From: Gammaproteobacteria bacterium
Lineage (GTDB): Bacteria; Pseudomonadota; Gammaproteobacteria; Nitrosococcales; Methylophagaceae
NCBI GenBank assembly: GCA_029210875.1
Contig: JARGFJ010000004.1
Span: 35,745 to 99,744 of the forward strand
Direction: 5' to 3'
DNA length: 64,000 nucleotides
In this document: positions 1 through 7,893 of the stretch, in pieces
How positions within the stretch are numbered: the stretch's first letter is position 1
How the letters are laid out: every line of letters starts with the position of its first letter
The notes under the pieces: model-generated
Databases searched by the model: none
What the model saw: the letters and a program-made list of their open reading frames with translations, nothing else
What the model was told of the DNA's origin: nothing
Position numbers and translations under genes: made by a program

Positions 1-118
1 CACCACTGCTTAAAGCAGACGTTACAGCAGAAGTCATACCATCAACAGCTAATGCTGCTTTTGCTTTAGAAATATCAGCCGCACTTGCAATTGCATCAAT
101 CAATTCAGATTTATTCAC
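1..118 (-). CDS. hup: DNA-binding protein HU (partial, N-terminal 39 residues)
   Basis: Only the first 39 codons are inside the window; the gene runs off the left edge. The translation from a GTG start reads NKSELIDAIASAADISKAKA, the characteristic start of HU-type histone-like proteins, which bend and compact DNA as dimers. An ATG one base upstream of the GTG is out of frame and runs straight into TGA, so GTG is the start. The site GAGAGGAA lies about 7 bases upstream. The gene is too short for the ORF track. HU rather than IHF is inferred from the N-terminus alone; whether it is the alpha or beta type cannot be told. Confidence 0.85.
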   Translation of the reverse strand, partial: MNKSELIDAIASAADISKAKAALAVDGMTSAVTSALSSG

Positions 119-197
119 ATTCAGTTCCTCTCAAAATTATTAATATAGTTATCGTCCCAATAACATTAGCCAGCCCCGCCAAAGAATGGGAAGTGTG

Positions 198-227
198 TAT
201 CTAACTACAGCAAATTCAGTGTGTCAA
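198..227 (-). promoter_or_regulatory. putative sigma-70 promoter for the HU gene
   Basis: On the minus strand TTGACA is followed after 18 bases by TAGATA, about 80 bases upstream of the GTG start of the HU gene. The rest of the 119-330 gap shows nothing else recognisable. Assigned by eye from the consensus; the long leader is plausible but untested. Confidence 0.45.
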
Positions 228-330
228 GACGGAGCTCACCTTTTGGATTATCTAAAATTACCATTTAAGCTTAATCATTTGAAAAACGACTGTACCAGTC
301 AAAAATCATGCCTGAATTTATATGCACTAT

Positions 331-1140
331 TTACTGACTATTTTGCACCAACCAGGCTTTAGTAATTGCGATATATTGAGCAATAGTAAGTGTTTCTGGC
401 CTTTGTTTTAAATCAATACCTTCAGCCAATAATGCCTCGGGAGTGACTATATCTTTCAATGTGTTAGCAATGGTTTTTCGACGCTGTGAGAAGGCTTTAG
501 TGACTATTTTATTCAGTGATTCAATTGGCATATCACCACCTAAATAACGATCACGTGGTTTAAGATATATGATTGCTGATTCAACTTTTGGCATCGGATC
601 AAATGCTTCAGGCGGCACGACAAACAACTGTGTTGCTTCGCATTGATATTGAATCATGATACTCAAACGACCGTAGCTTTTTGAATCAGGTTGCGCACAG
701 ATGCGCTCTACAACTTCTCGCTGAAGCATAAAACACATATCACTTATACAGTGTGATTGTGCCAGCAAATGAAATAACAATGGTGTTGTAATGTTATAAG
801 GCAGGTTACCTATCACTCTCAGCTTTTCATCATCGTTAGAGACTAACGTTGTGTAATCAAAGGTCAACGCATCCGCTTGGTGTATCGTTAACTGATCATA
901 ACCAGCAAATTTCGTTTTCAACAAAGGTACAAGATCACGATCAAGTTCAATTACATCAAGCTTGTCACAGCTTTCTAATAAAGGCTTTGTTAGCGCCGCT
1001 CGACCTGGGCCTATTTCGACTAAATGTTGGCCCGATTGAGGGTTGATTGCTGACACAATATCAGAAATAACATGTTGATCTTGCAAGAAGTTCTGACCAA
1101 ACCGTTTGCGGGCTTTCGGATAGTGAGATGAGCTACTCAT
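331..1140 (-). CDS. rsmA: 16S rRNA dimethyladenosine transferase RsmA (KsgA)
   Basis: RsmA uses S-adenosylmethionine to dimethylate two adjacent adenines in the 3'-terminal hairpin of 16S rRNA, a late 30S assembly step. The 269-residue product has the usual length. It starts with the family signature RKRFGQNFLQD, followed by the SAM site VEIGPGRAALT (about residues 41-51) and the catalytic NLPYN motif (about residue 113). The ATG overlaps the end of pdxA by four bases (ATGA), indicating translational coupling. It is the last gene of a lptD-surA-pdxA-rsmA block, the same order as in E. coli, where apaGH follows; here an HU gene lies beyond. Confidence 0.97.
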   Translation of the reverse strand: MSSSSHYPKARKRFGQNFLQDQHVISDIVSAINPQSGQHLVEIGPGRAALTKPLLESCDKLDVIELDRDLVPLLKTKFAGYDQLTIHQADALTFDYTTLVSNDDEKLRVIGNLPYNITTPLLFHLLAQSHCISDMCFMLQREVVERICAQPDSKSYGRLSIMIQYQCEATQLFVVPPEAFDPMPKVESAIIYLKPRDRYLGGDMPIESLNKIVTKAFSQRRKTIANTLKDIVTPEALLAEGIDLKQRPETLTIAQYIAITKAWLVQNSQ

Positions 1141-2132
1141 CGTGCATTTCGATTATTATTCATTGTAAGTGCCATAGTGATTGCAGCAATTAAACTTGTG
1201 CTTTTTGCTTGTCCAGTACCAGCAAGTTCTAGTGCTGTGCCATGATCTACTGAAGTACGAATAAATGGAAGCCCCAAAGTAACATTAACCGCTTGACCAA
1301 AACCATGATGTTTCAATACTGGGAGACCTTGATCATGATACATTGCTAATACGACATCATATTCTTTTAATTTTTCATCAACAAATAGTGTATCGGCAGG
1401 CCATGGGCCACTTATGTTCGAATTTTGTAGCTTGAATTGCTCAATTACAGGTGAAATAACATCAATTTCTTCATACCCTAAATGGCCGCCTTCACCAGCA
1501 TGTGGATTGAGTCCACACACTGCAATTCGTGGAGACTTAATTCCAAATTGGTTTTGAAAACTGGTTTCAATAATGGAAATAATTTTAGTTAGAGATGATC
1601 GTGTTATCTGCTTACTCACTTCTTTCAAAGGTAAATGTGTTGTAGCAAGCGCAACACGAAGTTGCTCTGTCGCTAGCATCATTACAACTTTATTAACACC
1701 AGCGCCGTCCGCTAAAAACTCTGTATGACCAGTAAACTCGATACCGGCATCATTGATGATACCTTTATGGACAGGCGCAGTGACCATCGCGTCAAATTGA
1801 TTATTGATGCATCCATCTAGCGCTATTTGCAGAGAATTCAATACATATTCTGCATTTCGTTTATCCAATTTACCTGCCTGACTTGTATGAGATAAGGATA
1901 CGGGTATGTAACGCACCTCACCTTTAGCAGATGGATATGGCTTCTGTTTGAGATCAGCCTCGGTCAGAGAGAGCTCTAATCCTAATTCATTTGCCCGCTG
2001 TTGAAGTAAATTCGGATCGGCAATAACTATCAACTCACACGGAAATTGCTGCTGAGCCATTTGAAGACATAAATCAGGTCCAATTCCTGCTGGCTCACCG
2101 GCAGTTATAACGATACGAGGATAATCAATCAA
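1137..2132 (-). CDS. pdxA: 4-hydroxythreonine-4-phosphate dehydrogenase PdxA
   Basis: PdxA oxidises 4-phosphohydroxy-L-threonine with NAD in the pyridoxal 5'-phosphate pathway; the product is condensed by PdxJ. The 331-residue protein matches family length. Visible signatures are the N-terminal TAGEPAGIGPDL, the metal-binding histidine in GHTEFLAD (about residue 136), and the C-terminal MYHDQGLPVLKHHGF and DHGTALELAGTG stretches. It overlaps surA upstream and rsmA downstream by four bases each, so the three are almost certainly translated from one mRNA. Confidence 0.97.
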   Translation of the reverse strand: MIDYPRIVITAGEPAGIGPDLCLQMAQQQFPCELIVIADPNLLQQRANELGLELSLTEADLKQKPYPSAKGEVRYIPVSLSHTSQAGKLDKRNAEYVLNSLQIALDGCINNQFDAMVTAPVHKGIINDAGIEFTGHTEFLADGAGVNKVVMMLATEQLRVALATTHLPLKEVSKQITRSSLTKIISIIETSFQNQFGIKSPRIAVCGLNPHAGEGGHLGYEEIDVISPVIEQFKLQNSNISGPWPADTLFVDEKLKEYDVVLAMYHDQGLPVLKHHGFGQAVNVTLGLPFIRTSVDHGTALELAGTGQAKSTSLIAAITMALTMNNNRNAR

Positions 2133-3394
2133 AAGTCACGGTACTCAACATACGCTTCGTCACGTAATTCACGTAACCAATTTTCCAGTTCTTCATTTAT
2201 TTTTCTAATACGAATTTGTTCGCGTGCTTTATTTCGTTTAAATTCTTCTGCCATATTTTCTTCACGACGTTCAATTACTTTTATTAAATGCCAGCCAAAC
2301 CGACTTTTGAACACATCGCTGAGTTCACCTATAGCTAAGGCATTCATTTTTTCTTCGAATTCCGGCACCATAACACCAGGACTAGTCCAGCCTAAACTAC
2401 CGCCTTCAATTGCTGAACCGGTATCATCTGAATGAGCCCGAGCCAATTCAGCGAAATCATCACCATTTAATATACGTTCACGTAATTGATTCAAGCGCAA
2501 TTCAGCATCACTATCTGTTACCAGCTCATTGGTTCTGATCAAAATATGGCTCGCTAAAGTTTGTTTGACTAAATGTGTTTCCTCACTTTTTTTCTCAGCA
2601 AGTTTAACCAAATGATAACCACTGCCACTACGAAGCACTTTACTTACTTCAGATACTTTCATTTGAGGCACTTCATTGGCAAACAAAGTCGGTAATTCAC
2701 CTTTTTTCCGCCAGCCCAAATCACCACCTTCTAATGCATTTTGACCATCAGAATAACCCGATGCAACCTGTGAAAAGTCAGCTCCTTCTGCAAGTAAAGC
2801 CTGAATTTTTGCTAATTTAGCCTGTGCAGCCTGAATTTGCTCTGGCATTGCCGCATCAGGTAGATTAATGAGAATATGCAACAAATGATATGTTTCTTCA
2901 TCACCACCTTGTGCTACTTGTGTTGCCAAAAAGTTATCTATTTCCCTATCGGTAACAACAATACGATCTTCAACCTGGCTTTTTCGTAAACGACTAATTA
3001 TCATTTCTTCTCGAATAGACTCCCTGAAATCGCTAAATGCAAAGCCATCTTTTTCTATAACATCACGAAATTCACGCAATGATAAATTGTTATTTTCAGC
3101 GATCTGTCTAAGTGCAGCATTGAGTGCGTCATCACCTACTCTTACACCACTACTTGCTGCTCTCTGAAGTTGTAGACGTTGCATAATCAGGCGTTCCAAT
3201 ACCTGTTTACTCATGATATCAGAAGAAGGAATAGCGGCATTACGTTGGCGAAGCTGTTGGCGGACCGTATTCTCCATATCGGCCAATTCACTTTCCAATA
3301 TCACTTCATCATCGACTACTGCGATAATCCTGTCTAAAGGTTGAGCAACTGCAGTTGCAACCAGTGATAAGGAAAACAGTAAAATTTTTATCAT
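2129..3394 (-). CDS. surA: periplasmic chaperone / peptidyl-prolyl isomerase SurA
   Basis: SurA carries unfolded outer-membrane proteins across the periplasm to the BAM complex. The 421-residue protein has a signal peptide (KILLFSLSLVATAVAQP), an N-terminal SurA domain, two parvulin-type rotamase domains (about residues 170-270 and 280-380, each with a GGDLGW or GGSLGW motif) and the short C-terminal helix. This is the standard SurA architecture. It follows lptD by 131 bases; LptD is itself a SurA client. Overlap with pdxA (ATGA) couples it to the metabolic genes downstream. Confidence 0.96.
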   Translation of the reverse strand: MIKILLFSLSLVATAVAQPLDRIIAVVDDEVILESELADMENTVRQQLRQRNAAIPSSDIMSKQVLERLIMQRLQLQRAASSGVRVGDDALNAALRQIAENNNLSLREFRDVIEKDGFAFSDFRESIREEMIISRLRKSQVEDRIVVTDREIDNFLATQVAQGGDEETYHLLHILINLPDAAMPEQIQAAQAKLAKIQALLAEGADFSQVASGYSDGQNALEGGDLGWRKKGELPTLFANEVPQMKVSEVSKVLRSGSGYHLVKLAEKKSEETHLVKQTLASHILIRTNELVTDSDAELRLNQLRERILNGDDFAELARAHSDDTGSAIEGGSLGWTSPGVMVPEFEEKMNALAIGELSDVFKSRFGWHLIKVIERREENMAEEFKRNKAREQIRIRKINEELENWLRELRDEAYVEYRDF

Positions 3395-3525
3395 CGAATA
3401 TCCAAGGTTAAATTTAGGTGGCTAGCATTATAGTAATTAAAGTCATATTTACAAGATGAGTTTAGATTTATGCATCGCTGTTAAGGATTTATGACTGTTG
3501 ATGGAACGTTTAAGTTTCTATTTTC

Positions 3526-5769
3526 TCAAGAATCGTAACCAAGAATACTTTTCTTCAATACACTATCGATATCTTGCCCAAAGTTTCCTAAACCTTTCAG
3601 TTCAATTTGGAAATAAATGGCTAAATTCCGATCTTCATCCGATGCATCATTAATGAAATTTCTTACGACAAGACGAGTAGCCCAACAGCAACTTTCATAC
3701 TGAACACCGGCCAAACCTTCCATTGTCCGATTGTCTTTAAGTGAACGATACCAGCGTCCAACAATGCTCCATTGTTGATTAAATGGGATCTGTGTAGATA
3801 GATCAAGCTGTTCTAAACTGGCGGCTGTACGGTGTGGGTCGGCTAAATTTTGACGTCGGTAACGATGGGCAGCATTAAAGACTAAGCCAGTGTTATTTCT
3901 ATAGCGTAATTCAAGTGCTGACATATTGGATCGGGTATCACGCGTGTCCCATTGTATCTCACCACGAGCAGTCCATTCATCAGCAATTGAAGCAACCACT
4001 TCAGCAACCATATCCGAATCTGATCTGGTATCAAAAGGCGTGTTATTAAAGGATACTTCTCGGTCCTCAAAGTATTGAATTTGTCCCAAACTGACACGAA
4101 GATTTTCTTTGCCTGTTTGAGCATCAATAATACGTGATGTTAACGCAAGTGTTAGTTGATTTGCATCACCGACACGATCTGATCCTGAAAACCGATCATG
4201 GCTAAACATTTGCCCCATGCTAAAGGTGTTTAAACTGGTATCAAAAACGGGAATATCAGACTGATTTCGCTCTGGAATATAAAGATAAAATGCGCGGGGT
4301 TCCAAGGTATGAATATAGCCATCGCCAGCAAAAGTCATATCCCGTTCAAAGAATAAACCACTATCTACACTCACAACAGGTAAGGTTCGAGCAGGCGACG
4401 TATCGCCTCCAATAGTAACACTACGGTCTAAATCATATCGTGTGTGGTGCAAGGCAATACGAGGAGTGATAAATGCTGCTGCTGTTGCCAAAGGCAGACT
4501 TATTGATGGTTCAATATCAACGCGTTGACCGGTAACTTTATCAGTGTGATCAAAATCAACGTATTCGGCCTTCATAGCATAGGTTAATCCCATGGCTTGA
4601 TCAGGCAAATATCCATTTAATAGCAATTGAGGTAGGCGCTGATAAGGTGCATTAACATTGGTCAATGTTTGAAAACCTTGAACTCGACCTGTGAAATCCC
4701 AATTGGTGCCGTTATAACCGACATCGAGCTCACGGTTAAGATGCGTTGTACTCGCCAAACTTAAACTAGGACTAAAATCTTCTAAATAGGCATCATCAGA
4801 TACATAGTTATAGTCAATATTTGTCGACCAGCGAGACATGAATTTGTTTGAATGTTTTAAAGTGAAATGTTTCCGGTCTTCCTCAAAATAAGGATTAATA
4901 TCATCACCATCATTTTTCAGGTTATCACTGCCTAAATAACCCGCATCAATAACACCGCTGCCATTTTCATATAAATATCTGAATTCACCATTGAGCATTA
5001 AGCCACGTTCAGACATATAGCGAGGTGTTACTGTAGCATCATAATTCGGTGAAATATTCCAATAATAGGGTGTTTGAAGATCAAACCCCGTTTCATCACT
5101 GTTACCAACAGTCGGTGCCAGGAAACCCGATTTTCGTTCATCATTCAAAGGGAAACTGATATAGGGTGTATAGGCAACGGGAAACCCACCTAATCTGACA
5201 ACGACATTACGTGCTGAACCAACGCCTGCTTCATGATCCAAGTTGACAGATGTTGACTGCAATAGCCATGAATCATCACCTTCTGAACAGGTCGTATAGG
5301 TGGCATTTTTAAGATTTGTACGTACTATACCTTCGCGGTGTACATGACTTGCTGTGCCTCGAGCATGATTCTCACGTAGTTTGAAACCAGCATCAATCAG
5401 ATTACCACTATCGTTGGTTAACGACCATTCAGCCTCTTGCCCATCAATGATCATGTCACTATCACGCAGTCTGACATCACCTTGTGCTGTGATATCTCCT
5501 GAAATCTGATTATAGGTAGCTCGGTTTGATTTTAGTTCTTGTCCACCACGCGAGACAATGACGTTACCGGTAAAAACGGACGTACCATCATCGACTAATT
5601 GCGCATTATCAGCTTTAACATCGGTTGCAGTTTGTTCTGGATTAGCAACATAAGGTAAATAACCATTATCAGAAGCTGGATGACATAACTGCCATTCACT
5701 TGAATCAGCCATAGCCAAAGGACTAAAACATGATAATGTTGCCGCAGAATAAACTATCAATTTGCGCAT
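3526..5769 (-). CDS. lptD: LPS-assembly outer-membrane protein LptD
   Basis: LptD with LptE inserts lipopolysaccharide into the outer leaflet. The protein has a signal peptide, an N-terminal OstA/LptA-like jellyroll (about residues 50-190, NAQLVDDGTSVFTGNVIVSRGG) and a large C-terminal beta barrel. Paired cysteines are present near both ends (LCHPAS near the N-terminus, CCWA near the C-terminus), as needed for the inter-domain disulfides. The ORF track starts 31 codons earlier, but MRKLIVYSAATLSCF is preceded at 6-base spacing by GAGG and begins a proper signal peptide, so I take the ATG at 5769. Length is then about 747 residues, in the family range. Confidence 0.95.
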   Translation of the reverse strand: MRKLIVYSAATLSCFSPLAMADSSEWQLCHPASDNGYLPYVANPEQTATDVKADNAQLVDDGTSVFTGNVIVSRGGQELKSNRATYNQISGDITAQGDVRLRDSDMIIDGQEAEWSLTNDSGNLIDAGFKLRENHARGTASHVHREGIVRTNLKNATYTTCSEGDDSWLLQSTSVNLDHEAGVGSARNVVVRLGGFPVAYTPYISFPLNDERKSGFLAPTVGNSDETGFDLQTPYYWNISPNYDATVTPRYMSERGLMLNGEFRYLYENGSGVIDAGYLGSDNLKNDGDDINPYFEEDRKHFTLKHSNKFMSRWSTNIDYNYVSDDAYLEDFSPSLSLASTTHLNRELDVGYNGTNWDFTGRVQGFQTLTNVNAPYQRLPQLLLNGYLPDQAMGLTYAMKAEYVDFDHTDKVTGQRVDIEPSISLPLATAAAFITPRIALHHTRYDLDRSVTIGGDTSPARTLPVVSVDSGLFFERDMTFAGDGYIHTLEPRAFYLYIPERNQSDIPVFDTSLNTFSMGQMFSHDRFSGSDRVGDANQLTLALTSRIIDAQTGKENLRVSLGQIQYFEDREVSFNNTPFDTRSDSDMVAEVVASIADEWTARGEIQWDTRDTRSNMSALELRYRNNTGLVFNAAHRYRRQNLADPHRTAASLEQLDLSTQIPFNQQWSIVGRWYRSLKDNRTMEGLAGVQYESCCWATRLVVRNFINDASDEDRNLAIYFQIELKGLGNFGQDIDSVLKKSILGYDS

Positions 5770-6009
5770 AACCATCCTCGTGATGCTATTTAAGCCAATA
5801 GTTTGGCTGAGTTGAACAAAATATAAAGCACAATTTATCGCATAGAAATGACTTTTCATCAAATAAGCCTATTAATATAACGTCCAAATTTTATTGAAAA
5901 GACCTAACATCAACCACTTACTAATAAACACGCATAATAGAACCGACGTATACTCTAAGTTTTTTCCGTCAACTATTATCAAAAAGTGTATTCATTTTGA
6001 AATATTTTA

Positions 6010-6038
6010 TTGACAGCTAAAACCTAAAAACCTATAGT
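6010..6038 (+). promoter_or_regulatory. strong sigma-70 promoter of the tRNA-Ala/tRNA-Glu operon
   Basis: TTGACA, a 17-base spacer and TATAGT sit just upstream of tRNA-Ala, followed by a GC-rich discriminator (GCGCTTCC) typical of growth-rate-controlled stable-RNA promoters. The predicted start lies about 9 bases before the mature tRNA. The rest of the 5770-6009 gap must also hold the lptD promoter, which I could not place. Confidence 0.75.
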
Positions 6039-6053
6039 ATGCGCTTCCTTTCG

Positions 6054-6129
<76 letters not shown>

Positions 6130-6153
6130 GAGTACCGAAGTAAACAGTTTTAG

Positions 6154-6229
6154 GTCCCCATCGTCTAGAGGCCTAGGACACCGCCCTTTCACGGCGGTAA
6201 CAGGGGTTCGAACCCCCTTGGGGACGCCA
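6154..6229 (+). tRNA. tRNA-Glu(TTC), copy 1
   Basis: A 76-base tRNA with acceptor arms GTCCCCA/TGGGGAC, discriminator G and encoded CCA. The anticodon loop CTTTCAC gives anticodon TTC (glutamate). It lies 24 bases after tRNA-Ala and is followed by an intrinsic terminator, so the two tRNAs form one transcript. Confidence 0.97.
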
Positions 6230-6238
6230 TATAAATCA

Positions 6239-6269
6239 ACCGCTTAGGTAAAACTAAGCGGTTTTTTTT
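6239..6269 (+). terminator. intrinsic terminator after tRNA-Ala/tRNA-Glu
   Basis: A perfect 9-bp stem (ACCGCTTAG / CTAAGCGGT) with a 6-base loop is followed by eight T residues. It sits between the two tRNA-Glu copies, so the second copy would need read-through or its own promoter. Confidence 0.9.
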
Positions 6270-6317
6270 ATCATATATTTCATAACTTCAACAGAAGTTA
6301 TGCACACAACGTTTTAG

Positions 6318-6393
6318 GTCCCCATCGTCTAGAGGCCTAGGACACCGCCCTTTCACGGCGGTAACAGGGGTTCGAACCCCCTTGGGGACGCCA
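6318..6393 (+). tRNA. tRNA-Glu(TTC), copy 2
   Basis: Base-for-base identical to the copy at 6154-6229, and the identity extends several bases upstream (GTTTTAG). It lies beyond the terminator of the first tRNA operon, and the next 1.5 kb is accessory-looking DNA. Intact folding suggests a usable tRNA, but no clear own promoter is visible, so it may be expressed only by read-through. Confidence 0.95.
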
Positions 6394-6447
6394 GTCTTAC
6401 CCCCCTAGAGCCGATCTTGTAATGAATTTCGGCTGTAGGGGTCTCTT

Positions 6448-6669
6448 TTATAGGATGTTCACTCCTTTAGCAACTAAGACCAATGGGAAGATATTATTAG
6501 CGCCATCAATTGCGGCACCAGCGATATATTCATCCGTAATAGCTAACGCGCCAAACTCATCAAATAATAATGTGTCGGTATCTTCACCAATGATACGTGC
6601 TACATTGTCACTGCGTTTTTTAGCAGCCGTGGCATCATCTTCGGCTAATTTCTTGGCATTATCTGCCAT
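6448..6669 (-). CDS. hypothetical small protein, possible phage remnant
   Basis: A 73-residue ORF starting MADNAKKLAEDDATAAKKRSDN; I do not recognise the family. The N-terminal third is charged and likely helical, and the C-terminal part (AIDGANNIFPLVLVAKGV) is more hydrophobic. The track uses a TTG one codon upstream; the ATG overlaps the end of the preceding 41-codon ORF by 11 bases, which suggests translational coupling. Location behind a duplicated tRNA gene and near a Com-like ORF suggests a decayed mobile element, but no function can be given. Confidence 0.4.
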   Translation of the reverse strand: MADNAKKLAEDDATAAKKRSDNVARIIGEDTDTLLFDEFGALAITDEYIAGAAIDGANNIFPLVLVAKGVNIL

Positions 6670-6784
6670 CAATTTCTAAACGTCTTCTGCAGTCAAACTC
6701 GAATTGTTCGGGTTGTCGATGCTTAATGTCATCAGGCGTACTTAAGCTAAAAATTCGAGGCTGGGTGAATCGTTGTTTTGCCAT
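6659..6784 (-). CDS. hypothetical 41-residue protein
   Basis: Too short for the ORF track. It starts MAKQRFTQPRIFSLSTPDD and ends LEIDGR; it is basic and proline-containing. GGACGG lies 5 bases before the ATG, a fair ribosome site. It overlaps the next ORF (6448-6669) so the pair looks like a tiny operon. I do not recognise the product. Confidence 0.4.
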   Translation of the reverse strand: MAKQRFTQPRIFSLSTPDDIKHRQPEQFEFDCRRRLEIDGR

Positions 6785-6800
6785 AAAAACCGTCCATAAA

Positions 6801-6840
6801 AAAAGCCAGGCAACCACATAACTGTGAGTGCCTGGCTTTT
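6801..6840. terminator. bidirectional intrinsic terminator
   Basis: A 12-bp perfect stem AAAAGCCAGGCA / TGCCTGGCTTTT with a 16-base loop, having T-runs on both strands. On the minus strand it separates the Com-like ORF from the downstream small ORF pair, leaving only 17 bases before the 41-residue ORF. Confidence 0.75.
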
Positions 6841-6963
6841 CGCTCTTGGGGTGCGTTATACCTTTTAGCAGTGCCTATTTTCCTAGGTTAAGGCAAGCAA
6901 AAAAAGGGAAAATTGTGATTATTTAGACTGGGTTAACTAACACATGCGAGACCATGATCGATA

Positions 6964-7143
6964 TTAAGACCTGTAGGTTAATGGTATGGCTACCCATTGC
7001 TTACAATTGCATTTAGCCACCGCACCTTGTGCCAATACTTTTACGATACGAGATTTAACCACCTCACCATCGAAAATAATCGAGCGGCATTGATGGCATC
7101 TTACTGAGGGTCTGATTGTTTGGATGGGTTGACAGTTTGCCAT
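6964..7143 (-). CDS. Com-like zinc-finger protein (small, below ORF-track cutoff)
   Basis: A 59-residue ORF, overlapping the end of the 81-residue gene in a different frame. It reads VRCHQCRSIIFDGEVV followed by AKCNCKQWVAIPL, giving a Cys-x2-Cys ... Cys-x-Cys pattern. This resembles the compact zinc ribbon of phage Mu Com, a protein that binds mRNA to activate mom translation, and its relatives scattered in prophages. The start ATG (7141-7143) has no strong ribosome site, so coupling to the upstream gene is likely. The Com resemblance is by pattern only. Confidence 0.5.
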   Translation of the reverse strand: MANCQPIQTIRPSVRCHQCRSIIFDGEVVKSRIVKVLAQGAVAKCNCKQWVAIPLTYRS

Positions 7144-7346
7144 CTTTGTAAGTTACGTCCATCAGGGAAATAATCGCTCAAGTCTATTTCGGGATCGTTG
7201 TTATCAACGGCAAGATTGAGTTTATCGATAAAACCATCACTCATTTCATTTTCATGTGACATGCCATCGATATGCGGTGGCCAACCAAACGCGTTGAAGT
7301 AACGCTCTGCAGCAGCAAAATATTTGTCTTTTTGTTGTTCACTCAT
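7101..7346 (-). CDS. small acidic hypothetical protein, paralogue 1
   Basis: An 81-residue acidic protein of unknown function. Its core (AERYFNAFGWPPHIDG ... IDKLNLAVDNNDPEIDLSDYF) is clearly related to the 65-residue product at 7525-7722, with shared YFNAF, KLN-AV-NNDP-IDLSDY blocks. A GGGGTGG stretch sits just before the ATG. It has no membrane segment or signal peptide. The Com-like ORF begins inside its 3' end. Confidence 0.65.
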   Translation of the reverse strand: MSEQQKDKYFAAAERYFNAFGWPPHIDGMSHENEMSDGFIDKLNLAVDNNDPEIDLSDYFPDGRNLQRWQTVNPSKQSDPQ

Positions 7347-7489
7347 TGAGCCACCCCGTTGTTTTAAATATATCGTCTATGGCGTCGGAAATTGGTTGGA
7401 AGCTCTCACCATCCCGTTGTGATGTGTATTTTAACACAGCATTTTTTGCTGATTGAGTCGAGTATTAAGTTGCTCGTTTAGTGTTGTGT

Positions 7490-7517
7490 GGGTTGAGGGT
7501 TGAGGGTTGAGGGTTGG
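7490..7517 (+). repeat. heptamer tandem repeat GGGTTGA x3-4
   Basis: Three perfect copies of GGGTTGA followed by GGGTTGG, located between the stop codon of the upstream paralogue (minus strand, 7525) and the start of the next gene (7346). Copy number could vary by slippage. It is non-coding in the annotation here. Confidence 0.8.
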
Positions 7518-7524
7518 TCATTGA

Positions 7525-7722
7525 TTAAGCACTCAATGGATCGGCAAGGTAATCGCTTAAATCAATATCAGGATCATTATTGCCAACAGCTTGGTTTAGC
7601 TTTGCTATGAAATCATCACTGTATTCAATATCAGTCGTTAAGCCTTCAAAATGAGGCGCTTTTTTGAATGCGTTAAAATATCTATCCGCTGCTTGGTTAT
7701 ATTTTTGCTCTTGTTTACTCAT
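7525..7722 (-). CDS. small acidic hypothetical protein, paralogue 2
   Basis: A 65-residue protein starting MSKQEQKYNQAADRYFNAF and ending in DLSDYLADPLSA. It is about half identical to the 81-residue neighbour, so the two arose by tandem duplication. The ORF track starts 12 codons earlier, but GGGAGA lies about 9 bases before the ATG at 7722, which also aligns with the start of the paralogue. No known family recognised. Confidence 0.65.
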   Translation of the reverse strand: MSKQEQKYNQAADRYFNAFKKAPHFEGLTTDIEYSDDFIAKLNQAVGNNDPDIDLSDYLADPLSA

Positions 7723-7777
7723 TTGTAATAATCTCCCTAGCGGGTGACGATGTTTCAATCACAACCTAGGGGGCTGG

Positions 7778-7850
7778 GGCTGTTTTTCGCCCCACCGCGT
7801 TGGAAATGACTTATGTAGTCATTTCCGCCTTGTTCGACCAAAAAACAGCC
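7778..7850. repeat. nested inverted-repeat element (hairpin in hairpin)
   Basis: The inner stem is a perfect 10-bp inverted repeat GGAAATGACT / AGTCATTTCC with 5-base loop TATGT (7802-7826). It is flanked by outer arms GGCTGTTTTT and AAAAACAGCC. Part of it (GTTGGAAATGACTTATGTAG and the GCTGTTTTT arm) recurs in inverted orientation at 61717-61775, so this is a dispersed repeat, not just a terminator. It lies between lptG and the small paralogues. Confidence 0.7.
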
Positions 7851-7893
7851 TCCAGCAGGGGGGACGATGGAAGATCAACAGCCCCTAGTATTA

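Noticed and set aside
6318-6393. Second tRNA-Glu as attR of a prophage
   Set aside because: The whole tRNA is duplicated, not just its 3' end, and no integrase is present in the following 1.5 kb, so simple tandem duplication is more likely.
6422-6679. 85-residue plus-strand ORF in the track
   Set aside because: It is the antisense shadow of the 73-residue minus-strand ORF, with serine/alanine-rich composition and no ribosome site.
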